From an uncultured Clostridia bacterium (lineage in GTDB: Bacteria > Bacillota > Clostridia > TANB77 > CAG-508): DNA of 64,000 bases. Shown here in pieces: positions 54,197 through 63,151 of the stretch. The stretch spans positions 1 through 64,000 of the forward strand of contig CAKPAX010000001.1 of NCBI GenBank assembly GCA_934133175.1. Direction: 5' to 3'. The first letter of the stretch is position 1. The number at the start of each line of letters is the position of its first letter. The notes beneath the pieces were generated by a model, which saw only the letters and a list, made by a program, of their open reading frames with translations, did no database searches and was not told where the DNA came from. Both the position numbers and the translations under genes were made by a program.

Positions 54197-56626
54197 ATGG
54201 CAAAAAGAAGATATAAGAAAAAAAGTAAAACAACATCAAAAAACAGAAGAAAAAAACAAACTTCAAATGTTAATTTAGAAGTAGTAGGAACTATAATACT
54301 TAGTATACTTTTGGCAGTATTAATATATACAAAATCTGGATATGCAGGAATTTATTTAAATGATATATTCGGTGGAATGGTAGGAATATTAAAATATATA
54401 TTGCCTATAGGAACTTTTGCAATAGCAATAAAAATCGCATGTAAAGATAATGATTATTTAACAGTTAAATTATTGCAATATGCTTTGTTTTTGTTGTGTA
54501 TAGCAGTAGTAATGAGCGTATATCAAATATCAAAAGGAAATATAAATGTAAATAATGAACTTTCACAAGTTGTAAAAGATGGTTATGAATTAGGAACAAA
54601 GGAAATTGGCGGAGGTGCATTAGGAACACTTGCTGCAATTCCATTAGTTAAACTTCTAGGAAATTTTGGAGCTGTAATATTAAGTGTAGGTATTTCTATA
54701 ATGTTATTTGTATTTACTTTTGGAATAGATTTATCAAATATAATTAATCAAAAAGTAGAAAAAATGCAAGAAAGAAAAGAAGAAAAAGCTAAAAATAGAG
54801 AAATAGAAGTAGAAGAATTAAATGAGAGAAGAAGAAAAAGAAAAGAAGAAAAGAAAATCTTAAAACAAAAAGAATTAGAACAACAAGAAAATGAACAAAT
54901 AAAAATTAATTTAAATGGAAGACTAATAGATGAACCAAATGAAGAAAATAAATTGAAAAAATATAATCACCAAGCAGATGATATTATTCCACTAGGGTTA
55001 GAAAATGCACCTACCAAATTAAAACCTAAAGTAGAAAAAGAAGAAGCTACACCAGATTATATAGAAAACAATTTATTTAAACAAGAAGAAGAGAAAAAAG
55101 AAGATAAAACAAAAGAAGTTTTACAACTTGAACATGCTGTTACTGTTGAAGACGAACACTATGAGTATCCACCAGTTTCTTTACTAAGTAAAGGAAATAA
55201 AAAGGGGTTAAAAGGTGGGGCAAAAGCATTAACAGATACTGCAACAAAATTACAGAAGACATTATATAGTTTTGGAGTATCAGCAAAAGTAGAAAATGTG
55301 TCAGTTGGACCAACAATAACAAGATATGAATTAAAACCATCTGAAGGTGTAAGAGTAAGTAAAATAGCTAATTTAGCAGATGACATAGCACTTAATTTAG
55401 CTGCAGAAACTATAAGAATTGAAGCTCCAATACCTGGTAAACAAGCTGTAGGTATAGAAGTTCCAAATAAAGAAAAAGAAGCTGTTCACTTTAGAGATGT
55501 AATAGAAAGTGAAGAATTTGAAGATAATAGTTCGAAATTAAGTGTAGCATTAGGAAAAGACGTTGCAGGACAAACTATTATAGCAGATATTGCAAAAATG
55601 CCTCATGTTTTAATTGCAGGATCAACAGGTTCTGGTAAGAGTGTTTGCATAAATACAATCATTTCAAGCTTTGTATATAATGCAAAACCAAGTGAAGTAA
55701 AACTTGTTATGATAGATCCAAAAGTTGTTGAACTTTCTGTATATAATGGAATACCACATTTGCTAATTCCAGTAGTTACAGATCCTAAAAAAGCAGCAGG
55801 AGCATTAGCATGGGCAGTTCAAGAAATGGATGACAGATATAATAAATTTGCACAAAAAGGTGTAAGAGATTTAAAAGGATATAATAAAGCAATAGAAAAA
55901 GAAGATGAGGCAAGAAAATTACCTCAAATAGTAATTATAGTAGACGAACTTGCAGATTTAATGATGGTTGCAGCAAAAGATGTAGAAGATGCAATTTGTA
56001 GACTTGCACAAAAGGCAAGAGCTGCTGGAATGCATTTGGTAATTGCAACACAAAGACCATCTGTAGATGTAATAACAGGCTTAATTAAAGCAAATATTCC
56101 ATCAAGAATAGCATTTGCAGTATCTTCACAAGTTGATTCTAGAACAATTTTAGATCAAGTTGGAGCTGAAAAATTATTAGGAAAAGGAGATATGTTGTAT
56201 TATCCAGCAGGTGCTCCAAAACCTATAAGAGTTCAGGGAGCTTTTGTATCAGATGGAGAAGTAGAAAAAATAGTTGATTTTATTAAATCAAATGGGACAG
56301 CAAATTATAGTGAAGACATTTTAGAAACAATAGAAAATAGTAATAAATCAGATAAAGAACTTCAAGAAATGTCAGAAGAAGATGATACAGATCCATTCTT
56401 AATGGATGCAATTGATGTTGTAGTTGAAACAGGGCAAGCATCTACATCATTTATTCAAAGGAGATTTAAAGTTGGATATGCAAGAGCAGGAAGAATAATT
56501 GACCAAATGGAAAAAAGAGGAGTAATATCTGGATATCAAGGAAGTAAACCAAGACAAGTATTAATGTCAAAAGAAAAATGGGAAGAATTAAAGATGAATC
56601 CAAATGATATAAAAAAAGAAGAGTAA
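54197..56626 (+). CDS. ftsK: DNA translocase FtsK/SpoIIIE
   Basis: This is a membrane-anchored hexameric motor that pumps chromosomal DNA through the closing septum. The 809-aa protein has a basic N-terminus and four membrane helices (about 30-185). A charged linker of about 185-360 follows. The alpha/beta motor has Walker A GSTGSGKS near 475-482, Walker B-type VIIVDELADLMM, and RLAQKARAAGMHLVIATQRPSVDVITG. A C-terminal gamma DNA-reading domain (about 725-797, STSFIQRRFKVGYARAGRIIDQME) closes it. The architecture and length are those of SpoIIIE/SftA-type proteins; division or sporulation use cannot be separated by sequence. The ribosome site is GAAAGGAATA. Confidence 0.95.
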   Translation: MAKRRYKKKSKTTSKNRRKKQTSNVNLEVVGTIILSILLAVLIYTKSGYAGIYLNDIFGGMVGILKYILPIGTFAIAIKIACKDNDYLTVKLLQYALFLLCIAVVMSVYQISKGNINVNNELSQVVKDGYELGTKEIGGGALGTLAAIPLVKLLGNFGAVILSVGISIMLFVFTFGIDLSNIINQKVEKMQERKEEKAKNREIEVEELNERRRKRKEEKKILKQKELEQQENEQIKINLNGRLIDEPNEENKLKKYNHQADDIIPLGLENAPTKLKPKVEKEEATPDYIENNLFKQEEEKKEDKTKEVLQLEHAVTVEDEHYEYPPVSLLSKGNKKGLKGGAKALTDTATKLQKTLYSFGVSAKVENVSVGPTITRYELKPSEGVRVSKIANLADDIALNLAAETIRIEAPIPGKQAVGIEVPNKEKEAVHFRDVIESEEFEDNSSKLSVALGKDVAGQTIIADIAKMPHVLIAGSTGSGKSVCINTIISSFVYNAKPSEVKLVMIDPKVVELSVYNGIPHLLIPVVTDPKKAAGALAWAVQEMDDRYNKFAQKGVRDLKGYNKAIEKEDEARKLPQIVIIVDELADLMMVAAKDVEDAICRLAQKARAAGMHLVIATQRPSVDVITGLIKANIPSRIAFAVSSQVDSRTILDQVGAEKLLGKGDMLYYPAGAPKPIRVQGAFVSDGEVEKIVDFIKSNGTANYSEDILETIENSNKSDKELQEMSEEDDTDPFLMDAIDVVVETGQASTSFIQRRFKVGYARAGRIIDQMEKRGVISGYQGSKPRQVLMSKEKWEELKMNPNDIKKEE

Positions 56627-56645
56627 ATAAGAAAGGAGAAGAAAT

Positions 56646-58229
56646 TTGCAAAGAAAAAAGGATAATTTTTTAGATAAAATAGTTAAAAAAAATTATAACA
56701 ATCAAATTGAAGAAGTTTTAGAAAATAAAAACTTTGATGAATCTGCAAAAAATCTTCTCCTTAGTATGCTATACAAAGTTGAAGCATCCTACAAAGATTA
56801 TGAAGTGGTCAAAAAAAATGTTATTACTAAAGAAGAATATATAGAAAAGATAATAAAAACAATAAAAAATAATTGTAATATGATAAAAATAGTAAAAAAT
56901 ACATCAGAAGAAAATGAAATATTACAAAATAGAACGTTTCTAGTTGATAAAAAGGCTAAAGAAATAATTTGTTTTCCAATAGAAAGAAAATTATTATATT
57001 GTATATCCAAAATATCAAAAAAAGATAAAATAATAAAAGATAAATATCTTATTATTAATGAAACATTATCTGATACATTAAATATTGGGAACAACATTGA
57101 TAGTGTAGAACCTTTAAGAGATTTTAATGGTTTTTCATGGACAACTATTCCAAATGAAATAGAGAGCGTTGAACATAATTTAATATATCAAAATTTAAAT
57201 ATATTAGTAGGAAATACTTTTTTAAATAAATGGATAAATAATAATGAGTATTTAATAGATTATTTAGAAGAATTTAAAAATATAATGGATATAAATTATG
57301 GAAGAGAAATTACAGAAGAATATATCGAAAATTTAAAAGTATTATCATTTTTATTAGATATAACAGTAGATGTAAACAAAAAAAATTATTATAGTAAACA
57401 AAAAAAGCAAGTAGAAGAAGAATTGCTTAAAATAAATGATAAAGAACAATATATATTAGATATAACAGAAAAGAAAAAAGAAGAAAATAAGAAATTTGAA
57501 AAATTAGATAAAATTTTAAATAATAAAGAATTATTAGAAAAAGAATATATAAAAAGAAATAGTAAATTGCAATTAGAAGATAAAATATTTAGTATTAGAG
57601 TATTAGCTGAAATGTTAATAAAAGAAAAACAAGAAGTTTTTGAAAAGATAGAAAAATATAATGAATTGCTTAATCCACAAAATTATGTAAAAAATAAAAC
57701 AAGATTAGATGAAAAATTTAAATATTTAAAATTAATAGACATAAATGATAAAGAATTAGAAATAAAAACAAAGATGACAAATCTTCAAAAAAATTTTTTG
57801 AAATGTTTTCAATTAAAAATAAAAAAAGCAAATAATAAGCAAGATATGATAGAATTATTTTGTTTACTTAGATATTATAATTTATTACCATTTGATAGAA
57901 ATAATTATATATATAATTTAAAAGAAATTATTAAAGAATTAGAAGAAACCAAAAAATTATTGATAAATAAAGCAGTACAAATGAAATTAATACAAGAATA
58001 TTCTACTAATAAGGAATTAAATTATTTAATATTGAAAAATGTATTTGAAATAAGAACAATTTCTATAGAACAATTATATTTGAAAATAATAAAAGATAAA
58101 AATAAATTTTATCTTCAATTATTTGATGAAAAATTATTTGAAGAAAAAATAGAAATAAATTATGATAAAGAAATAAATAAAAAAGATTTTAATGTAAAAT
58201 TAAATAAAAAGTTAAAAATGTTTAATTAA
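56646..58229 (+). CDS. Unrecognised 527-aa helical protein
   Basis: I do not recognise this protein. It is 527 aa, rich in Lys/Glu/Asn/Ile, without signal peptide or clear membrane helix. The N-terminal half is mixed, with LFQNLNILVGN-like segments and a short GFSWTTIPNEIESVEHN stretch that looks folded. The middle (about 255-350) is a strong coiled coil (KKQVEEELLKIND, EKKKEENKKFEKLDKI). The C-terminal part is helical. It starts at TTG 56646 behind AAGGAGA and sits between ftsK and a beta-CASP nuclease gene, probably in the same transcript. A structural or adaptor role is possible; nothing more can be said. Confidence 0.7.
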   Translation: MQRKKDNFLDKIVKKNYNNQIEEVLENKNFDESAKNLLLSMLYKVEASYKDYEVVKKNVITKEEYIEKIIKTIKNNCNMIKIVKNTSEENEILQNRTFLVDKKAKEIICFPIERKLLYCISKISKKDKIIKDKYLIINETLSDTLNIGNNIDSVEPLRDFNGFSWTTIPNEIESVEHNLIYQNLNILVGNTFLNKWINNNEYLIDYLEEFKNIMDINYGREITEEYIENLKVLSFLLDITVDVNKKNYYSKQKKQVEEELLKINDKEQYILDITEKKKEENKKFEKLDKILNNKELLEKEYIKRNSKLQLEDKIFSIRVLAEMLIKEKQEVFEKIEKYNELLNPQNYVKNKTRLDEKFKYLKLIDINDKELEIKTKMTNLQKNFLKCFQLKIKKANNKQDMIELFCLLRYYNLLPFDRNNYIYNLKEIIKELEETKKLLINKAVQMKLIQEYSTNKELNYLILKNVFEIRTISIEQLYLKIIKDKNKFYLQLFDEKLFEEKIEINYDKEINKKDFNVKLNKKLKMFN

Positions 58230-58245
58230 AAATAGGAGGTATTAT

Positions 58246-59886
58246 ATGAAGATAACTTTTTTAGGAGCAACAAAAACAGTAACAGGTTCTAATTTTTTAG
58301 TAGAAGCTGCAGGAAAAAAGTTTTTAGTAGATTGTGGAATGTATCAAGGAAATACTGAGTTAGAGGAAGAAAATAATGATCCATTTTTATTTGATCCAAA
58401 AGAATTAGATTTTATGTTGCTTACACATGCACATATAGATCACTCTGGTAGAATACCTAAATTGTATAATGAAGGTTTTAGAAAACCTATATATGCACAT
58501 AAAGCAACTTGTGATTTATGTAGTTTAATGTTACCAGATAGCGGTCATATTCAAGAAATGGAAAATGAATGGAAGAACAGGAAAAGAGTAAGAAAAGGAG
58601 AGAAAGAAAGAGAACCATTATATACAGCTGAAGATGCTGCTAGATGTTTGGAAGTATTTGTTCCTGTAAAATATGATGAAATAATAGATATTGATGAAAA
58701 TATACATGTAAGATTTAATGATGCGGGACATATGCTAGGCTCAAGTATTATAGAAGTATGGGCAAAAGAAAATGGAAGAGAAGAAAAAGCAGTGTTTACA
58801 GGAGATATAGGAAATAATGATATTCCACTTTTAGATTCTCCAACAATGATAGAAGATACAGATTACTTAGTTATGGAATCAACATATGGAAGTAGACTTC
58901 ATATAAAAAATGATCAAAAAGCAGAAATGTTTTTGGATATAGTTTCAGAAACAATAGATAATGGCGGAACAGTTGTAATACCATCATTTGCTGTTGGTAG
59001 AACTCAAGAAATATTATATGAATTAAATAAAATAAAAGAAAAAAGAGATGATGAAGAGTTTATAAGAAAATATAGAACTCTTATGAAAGTTCCAGTATAT
59101 GTAGATAGCCCTCTAGCAATATCTGCAACAGAAGTTTTTAAAGAAAATATGGATTTGTTTGAAGAAGAAGTACAAAAAGAAATACAAAGTGGAGATAACC
59201 CATTAGAATTTCCTGGACTTAAATTCACAGTAACAGCTGATGAATCAAAAGCATTAAATGAAGATACAAAACCTTGTATTATAATTTCTGCAAGTGGTAT
59301 GTGTGAAGTTGGAAGAATAAAACATCATTTAAAACATCATTTATGGAAACCAAATAGTACAATTTTGTTTGTTGGATATCAAGCACCAGGAACACTTGGA
59401 AATAGTATTGTAAATGGAGCAAAGAAGGTAAAAATATTTGGAGAAGAAATTGCTGTAAATGCAAGGGTTGAGTATATAGAAGGATATTCTGGACATGCTG
59501 ATCAACAATGGCTTATGAATTTTATATATTCTTTTGAAAAGAAACCAAAACATATATTTTTAGTACATGGTGAAGAAAATTCTCAAGAAGTGTTAAGAGA
59601 TAAAATTTTGGAAGGAACAAAAATAGACGTTATTATACCAGATTATGGTGATGTGTATAATCTAGCAAATGAAGAAGTTCAATTAGTTGAAAAAGGAAAA
59701 CCAAGAAAACATAATAAATTAAAGGTTGAAGTATTAGAAAGATTAAATAAACTAAAAAGCGAAATTAATGATATGGATATAATGATTAGAGAAGATATGA
59801 ACAAAGACTTAAAAGATGAAGATGCATTTAGAATTAATGAAAAAATTAAAGATTTAGAAAAGCAAATTGTTGATATTTTGTCATAA
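58246..59886 (+). CDS. MBL-fold beta-CASP ribonuclease/metallohydrolase with RMMBL motif
   Basis: This 546-aa protein has a metallo-beta-lactamase fold with HAHIDHSG (His61, His63, Asp65, His66), DAGHMLGS and GDIGNND as zinc ligands. A beta-CASP domain with ESTYGSRLH and the SFAVGRTQEILYELN helix follows. A C-terminal RMMBL-type section has GYSGHADQQWLMNF and LVHGEENSQ. This matches the CPSF73-like RNA-cleaving family (YsnF/TTHA0252-like) rather than RNase J, which is normally longer at the C-terminus. It likely processes or degrades RNA in the cytoplasm. A helical, charged C-terminal tail follows. The ribosome site is AGGAGGTATTAT. Confidence 0.9.
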   Translation: MKITFLGATKTVTGSNFLVEAAGKKFLVDCGMYQGNTELEEENNDPFLFDPKELDFMLLTHAHIDHSGRIPKLYNEGFRKPIYAHKATCDLCSLMLPDSGHIQEMENEWKNRKRVRKGEKEREPLYTAEDAARCLEVFVPVKYDEIIDIDENIHVRFNDAGHMLGSSIIEVWAKENGREEKAVFTGDIGNNDIPLLDSPTMIEDTDYLVMESTYGSRLHIKNDQKAEMFLDIVSETIDNGGTVVIPSFAVGRTQEILYELNKIKEKRDDEEFIRKYRTLMKVPVYVDSPLAISATEVFKENMDLFEEEVQKEIQSGDNPLEFPGLKFTVTADESKALNEDTKPCIIISASGMCEVGRIKHHLKHHLWKPNSTILFVGYQAPGTLGNSIVNGAKKVKIFGEEIAVNARVEYIEGYSGHADQQWLMNFIYSFEKKPKHIFLVHGEENSQEVLRDKILEGTKIDVIIPDYGDVYNLANEEVQLVEKGKPRKHNKLKVEVLERLNKLKSEINDMDIMIREDMNKDLKDEDAFRINEKIKDLEKQIVDILS

Positions 59887-59902
59887 TACAAAGGAGTAAA
59901 AA

Positions 59903-61807
59903 ATGAGTAACAAATATTTAAATGAAGCTATAATAGGTAACAAAGATATGCTTGCAACATATACAGCAAAAGGAGAATTACAAAGAATATATTATCCAAA
60001 CAAAGATAATAAACAATATATTAATTTTTATCATACAGGAGTAAAAGTTAATGATTCTGATTTAATATATTTACATGATGACATCAACAACACATACAAA
60101 CAATATTATGATACAGATACAAATGTTTTAAATACAGAAATAGATAACACATATTTTAATTTAAAAATTTTACAAACAGATTTTGTTTTAATAAAAGAAA
60201 ATGTATTAGTAAAAAGATATACATTTATAAATGAAAATAATATAGACTTAAATATAGAATTTTTTATACATTCAGAATTATTATCTGATCACAATAATTT
60301 TGTTGGAGCAAGAGTTATTGATAATGGAATGATTCAATATTCACATGACTTTATGTTTTCTACATTTGCTAAAAATCAAAAAATAACTGGACATCAAATA
60401 AACGGAAGTAATAATACTATAAAAACAGGTGATATCTATGACAAAGATTATATTGGAATGTCAAAAGATTCTAGTATTAAATATGATATAGGAACAATAA
60501 AAAAAGAAGAAAAAAAGGTATTAGAAATTTGTATAGTAATTCAAGATACTGTAAGTAAAATGAGTGATTTTGAAACTGAAATAGAAAGAATAAGAAAAAT
60601 TGATTTTCAAAAAGAATATACAAATACAAAGTCTTATTGGAGAAAATTTGTAAAAACACACAATGGATTAAATTTAAAAGAACCAAAAAATAGTTATGAA
60701 GAAAAAATACAAGAAATATATAAAAGAACAATATTACTATTTCCATTACTTCAGAATCAAGAAACAGGAGGAATAATTGCAGCACCAGAAATAGACGAAG
60801 ACTTAACAAAATGTGGAAGATATGCATATTGTTGGCCTAGAGATGCAGTTTTTATAACAAAAGCATTAGATATATTGCAAATGCAAAAAGAAACAGAAAA
60901 ATTTTATAAAAACTTTTGCAAAAATACTCAAAGTAAAAATGGAATGTGGGAACAAAGATTTTTTACAGATGGAAGATTAGCACCATGTTGGGGATATCAA
61001 ATAGATGAAACTGCAAGTGTAATATATGGGGTATATTCACATTATGAATATACAAAAGATGAAAAATTCTTAAAAGATAATTTAAAAATGTGTGAAAAAG
61101 CAGTGGACTTTTTAAAAAGATATGTAACAGATTTATTTGAAAATACAAATAAGTACCATGTAAGTTATGATTTATGGGAAATGGCAGAAGGCATACATTT
61201 ATATTCATTAGCTAGTATATATTCTGCTTTTGATTGCATACTAAAAATGTATTCGATACTTGGAAAAAATGTTTCAGATTTTGAAAATAATAGATTAAAA
61301 GACGAAAAAATTTCTAAATCAGAAAGAAAAATAGAAAAATTACAAGTTGAAATAAAAAAATATATAAATGACAACTTATATGATGAGGAAAAAAATTCTT
61401 ATGTAAGAAATATGGATGACAGAAAAATGGATATAAGTATTTTAGGTGCAGTAGTTCCATTTAATGTGTTTACACCTAAAGAAAAGAAAATACAAAATAC
61501 TGTAGAAAAAATAAATTTGACTTTAAGAACATATACAGGCGGATATCAAAGATTTGAAAATGATCATTATATGAATGGAAACCCATGGCCAATTTCTAAT
61601 TTATGGATGACATTATATTATTTAGAAAAAGGCGAAAAAAAGAAAGCAAAAGAAATATTTGATTTTGTAATTAAAACAGCAGGAAAACATTGCTTACTTG
61701 GGGAACAGATAGATAATAATACATTAAAACCAAATTGGGTATTAGGTTTAGGATGGTCACATGCAATGTTTATAATTGTATTAGAAAAAATGTTAAAAAA
61801 TAGTTGA
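59903..61807 (+). CDS. GH15 family glucoamylase/glucodextranase-like enzyme
   Basis: This cytoplasmic glycoside hydrolase lacks a signal peptide. Residues 1-260 are an N-terminal beta-sandwich. Residues about 270-634 are the (alpha/alpha)6 catalytic barrel with GRYAYCWPRDAVFITKALD, DLWEMAEGIHLYSLASIYSAFD (holding the catalytic-type Glu), NPWPISNLWM and LGEQIDNNTLKPNWVLGLGWSHAMF (the second catalytic Glu region). GH15 enzymes release glucose from alpha-glucans, so this may mobilise glycogen. The 634-aa length is typical of bacterial GH15. The ribosome site is AAGGAG. It lies 16 bases after the beta-CASP gene. Confidence 0.9.
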   Translation: MSNKYLNEAIIGNKDMLATYTAKGELQRIYYPNKDNKQYINFYHTGVKVNDSDLIYLHDDINNTYKQYYDTDTNVLNTEIDNTYFNLKILQTDFVLIKENVLVKRYTFINENNIDLNIEFFIHSELLSDHNNFVGARVIDNGMIQYSHDFMFSTFAKNQKITGHQINGSNNTIKTGDIYDKDYIGMSKDSSIKYDIGTIKKEEKKVLEICIVIQDTVSKMSDFETEIERIRKIDFQKEYTNTKSYWRKFVKTHNGLNLKEPKNSYEEKIQEIYKRTILLFPLLQNQETGGIIAAPEIDEDLTKCGRYAYCWPRDAVFITKALDILQMQKETEKFYKNFCKNTQSKNGMWEQRFFTDGRLAPCWGYQIDETASVIYGVYSHYEYTKDEKFLKDNLKMCEKAVDFLKRYVTDLFENTNKYHVSYDLWEMAEGIHLYSLASIYSAFDCILKMYSILGKNVSDFENNRLKDEKISKSERKIEKLQVEIKKYINDNLYDEEKNSYVRNMDDRKMDISILGAVVPFNVFTPKEKKIQNTVEKINLTLRTYTGGYQRFENDHYMNGNPWPISNLWMTLYYLEKGEKKKAKEIFDFVIKTAGKHCLLGEQIDNNTLKPNWVLGLGWSHAMFIIVLEKMLKNS

Positions 61808-61825
61808 ACTTATAGTCAATAATAC

Positions 61826-61854
61826 TTGAAATGTAATATTTTTTGATATAGAAT
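61826..61854 (+). promoter_or_regulatory. Promoter of the GAPDH gene
   Basis: TTGAAA (61826-61831), a 17-base spacer and TAGAAT (61849-61854) lie in the space before gap. Transcription would begin near the start of the hairpin at 61858. Confidence 0.7.
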
Positions 61855-61857
61855 GGT

Positions 61858-61880
61858 ATTGCCTATGTAAAATAGGTAAT
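61858..61880 (+). promoter_or_regulatory. Hairpin at the 5' end of the gap transcript
   Basis: ATTGCCTAT (61858-61866) and ATAGGTAAT (61872-61880) pair over nine positions with one G/T wobble and a five-base loop, directly at the predicted transcript start. It may be a repressor operator of the glycolytic type or a 5' stabilising stem for a highly expressed mRNA. Confidence 0.55.
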
Positions 61881-61934
61881 AATATAAAAAATGTATAATA
61901 AGCTAAAAGCTTTTAAATTAAAGGAGGAATTTTT

Positions 61935-62951
61935 ATGTCAGTAAAAGTAGCCATTAATGGTTTTGGACGTATAGGACGTCTTGCATTTAGACAAATGTTT
62001 GGAGCAGAAGGGTATGAAATAGTTGCAATAAACGACTTAACAAGCCCAGCTATGCTTGCACAATTATTAAAATATGATTCAGCACAAGGAAGATACGAAA
62101 AAGCAGATACAGTTGTTGCTGGAGAAGATTCTATAACAGTAGATGGAAAAACAATAAAAATATATGCAGAAAAAGATGCAAAAGATTTACCATGGGGAGA
62201 AATTGGTGTAGATGTTGTATTAGAATGTACAGGTTTCTATACATCAAAAGAAAAATCACAAGCTCATATAGATGCAGGAGCTAAAAAAGTTGTTATTTCA
62301 GCACCAGCTGGAAAAGATTTACCAACAATAGTTTATGGAGTAAATGAAAAAACATTAACAGCAGATGAAAAAATAATATCAGCTGCATCTTGTACAACAA
62401 ACTGTTTAGCACCAATGGCAAAAGCATTAAATGATTATGCACCAATTCAATCAGGAATAATGACAACAGTACATGCTTATACAGGAGATCAAATGCTTTT
62501 AGATGGGCCACACAGAAAAGGAGATTTAAGAAGAGCAAGAGCTGCTGCTGTGAATATAGTACCTAATTCAACAGGAGCTGCAAAAGCAATTGGATTAGTT
62601 ATACCAGAATTAAATGGTAAATTGATTGGATCTGCACAAAGAGTTCCAGTTCCAACAGGTTCAACAACAATATTAGTGGCAGTTGTAAAAGGAGAAAATA
62701 TAACAGTTGATTCTATAAATGCTGCTATGAAAGCTGAAGCAAGTGAATCATTTGGATATACAGATGAATTATTAGTTTCTTCTGATGTTATAGGTATGAG
62801 ATATGGATCATTATTTGATAGTACTCAAACAATGGTAACAGAAATTGGAGATGGATTATATCAAGTACAAGTAGTTTCTTGGTATGATAATGAAAATTCT
62901 TATACAAGCCAAATGGTAAGAACAATTAAATATTTTGCAGAATTAGGATAA
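61935..62951 (+). CDS. gap: Glyceraldehyde-3-phosphate dehydrogenase
   Basis: This glycolytic enzyme oxidises glyceraldehyde 3-phosphate to 1,3-bisphosphoglycerate with NAD+. The 338-aa protein has the Rossmann motif [10 protein letters not shown], the catalytic SAASCTTNC with Cys153, [10 protein letters not shown] with its conserved His, [18 protein letters not shown] and the C-terminal [12 protein letters not shown]. All key residues are present. Asp33 in AINDL favours NAD+ over NADP+. The strong AAAGGAGGAA ribosome site and less biased codon use (more GCA/GTT, few rare codons) suggest high expression. Unlike most Clostridia, no pgk gene follows; instead a 9-codon frame and a terminator are seen. 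Confidence 0.97.
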   Translation: MSVKVAINGFGRIGRLAFRQMFGAEGYEIVAINDLTSPAMLAQLLKYDSAQGRYEKADTVVAGEDSITVDGKTIKIYAEKDAKDLPWGEIGVDVVLECTGFYTSKEKSQAHIDAGAKKVVISAPAGKDLPTIVYGVNEKTLTADEKIISAASCTTNCLAPMAKALNDYAPIQSGIMTTVHAYTGDQMLLDGPHRKGDLRRARAAAVNIVPNSTGAAKAIGLVIPELNGKLIGSAQRVPVPTGSTTILVAVVKGENITVDSINAAMKAEASESFGYTDELLVSSDVIGMRYGSLFDSTQTMVTEIGDGLYQVQVVSWYDNENSYTSQMVRTIKYFAELG

Positions 62952-62980
62952 TATTAAATATACAAAAGAGGAGCATAATA

Positions 62981-63010
62981 ATGAATATAATGGAGATAAT
63001 ATCCATATGA
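62981..63010 (+). other. Nine-codon frame with its own ribosome site after gap
   Basis: AGAGGAG lies eight bases before an ATG that opens MNIMEIISI and then stops. It may be the remnant of a lost downstream gene (pgk often follows gap) or a chance frame. ATGGA (62990-62994) and TCCAT (63002-63006) also form a small stem. Confidence 0.35.
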
Positions 63011-63012
63011 AT

Positions 63013-63067
63013 AAAAAGATAACAATAAAGCCTATAGAAATATAGGTTTTTGTTGTTATCTTTTTTG
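63013..63067 (+). terminator. Terminator of the gap transcript
   Basis: AAAAAGATAACAA pairs with TTGTTATCTTTTTT, with an inner CCTAT/ATAGG stem and a T-run. Confidence 0.88.
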
Positions 63068-63151
63068 CTTTTTTAATTATTTTTAATATAAAGGTAAAAT
63101 GAGTTATTAATTTTAAAGTATAAATATGATAAAATAAAAGGAGAAAATTTT

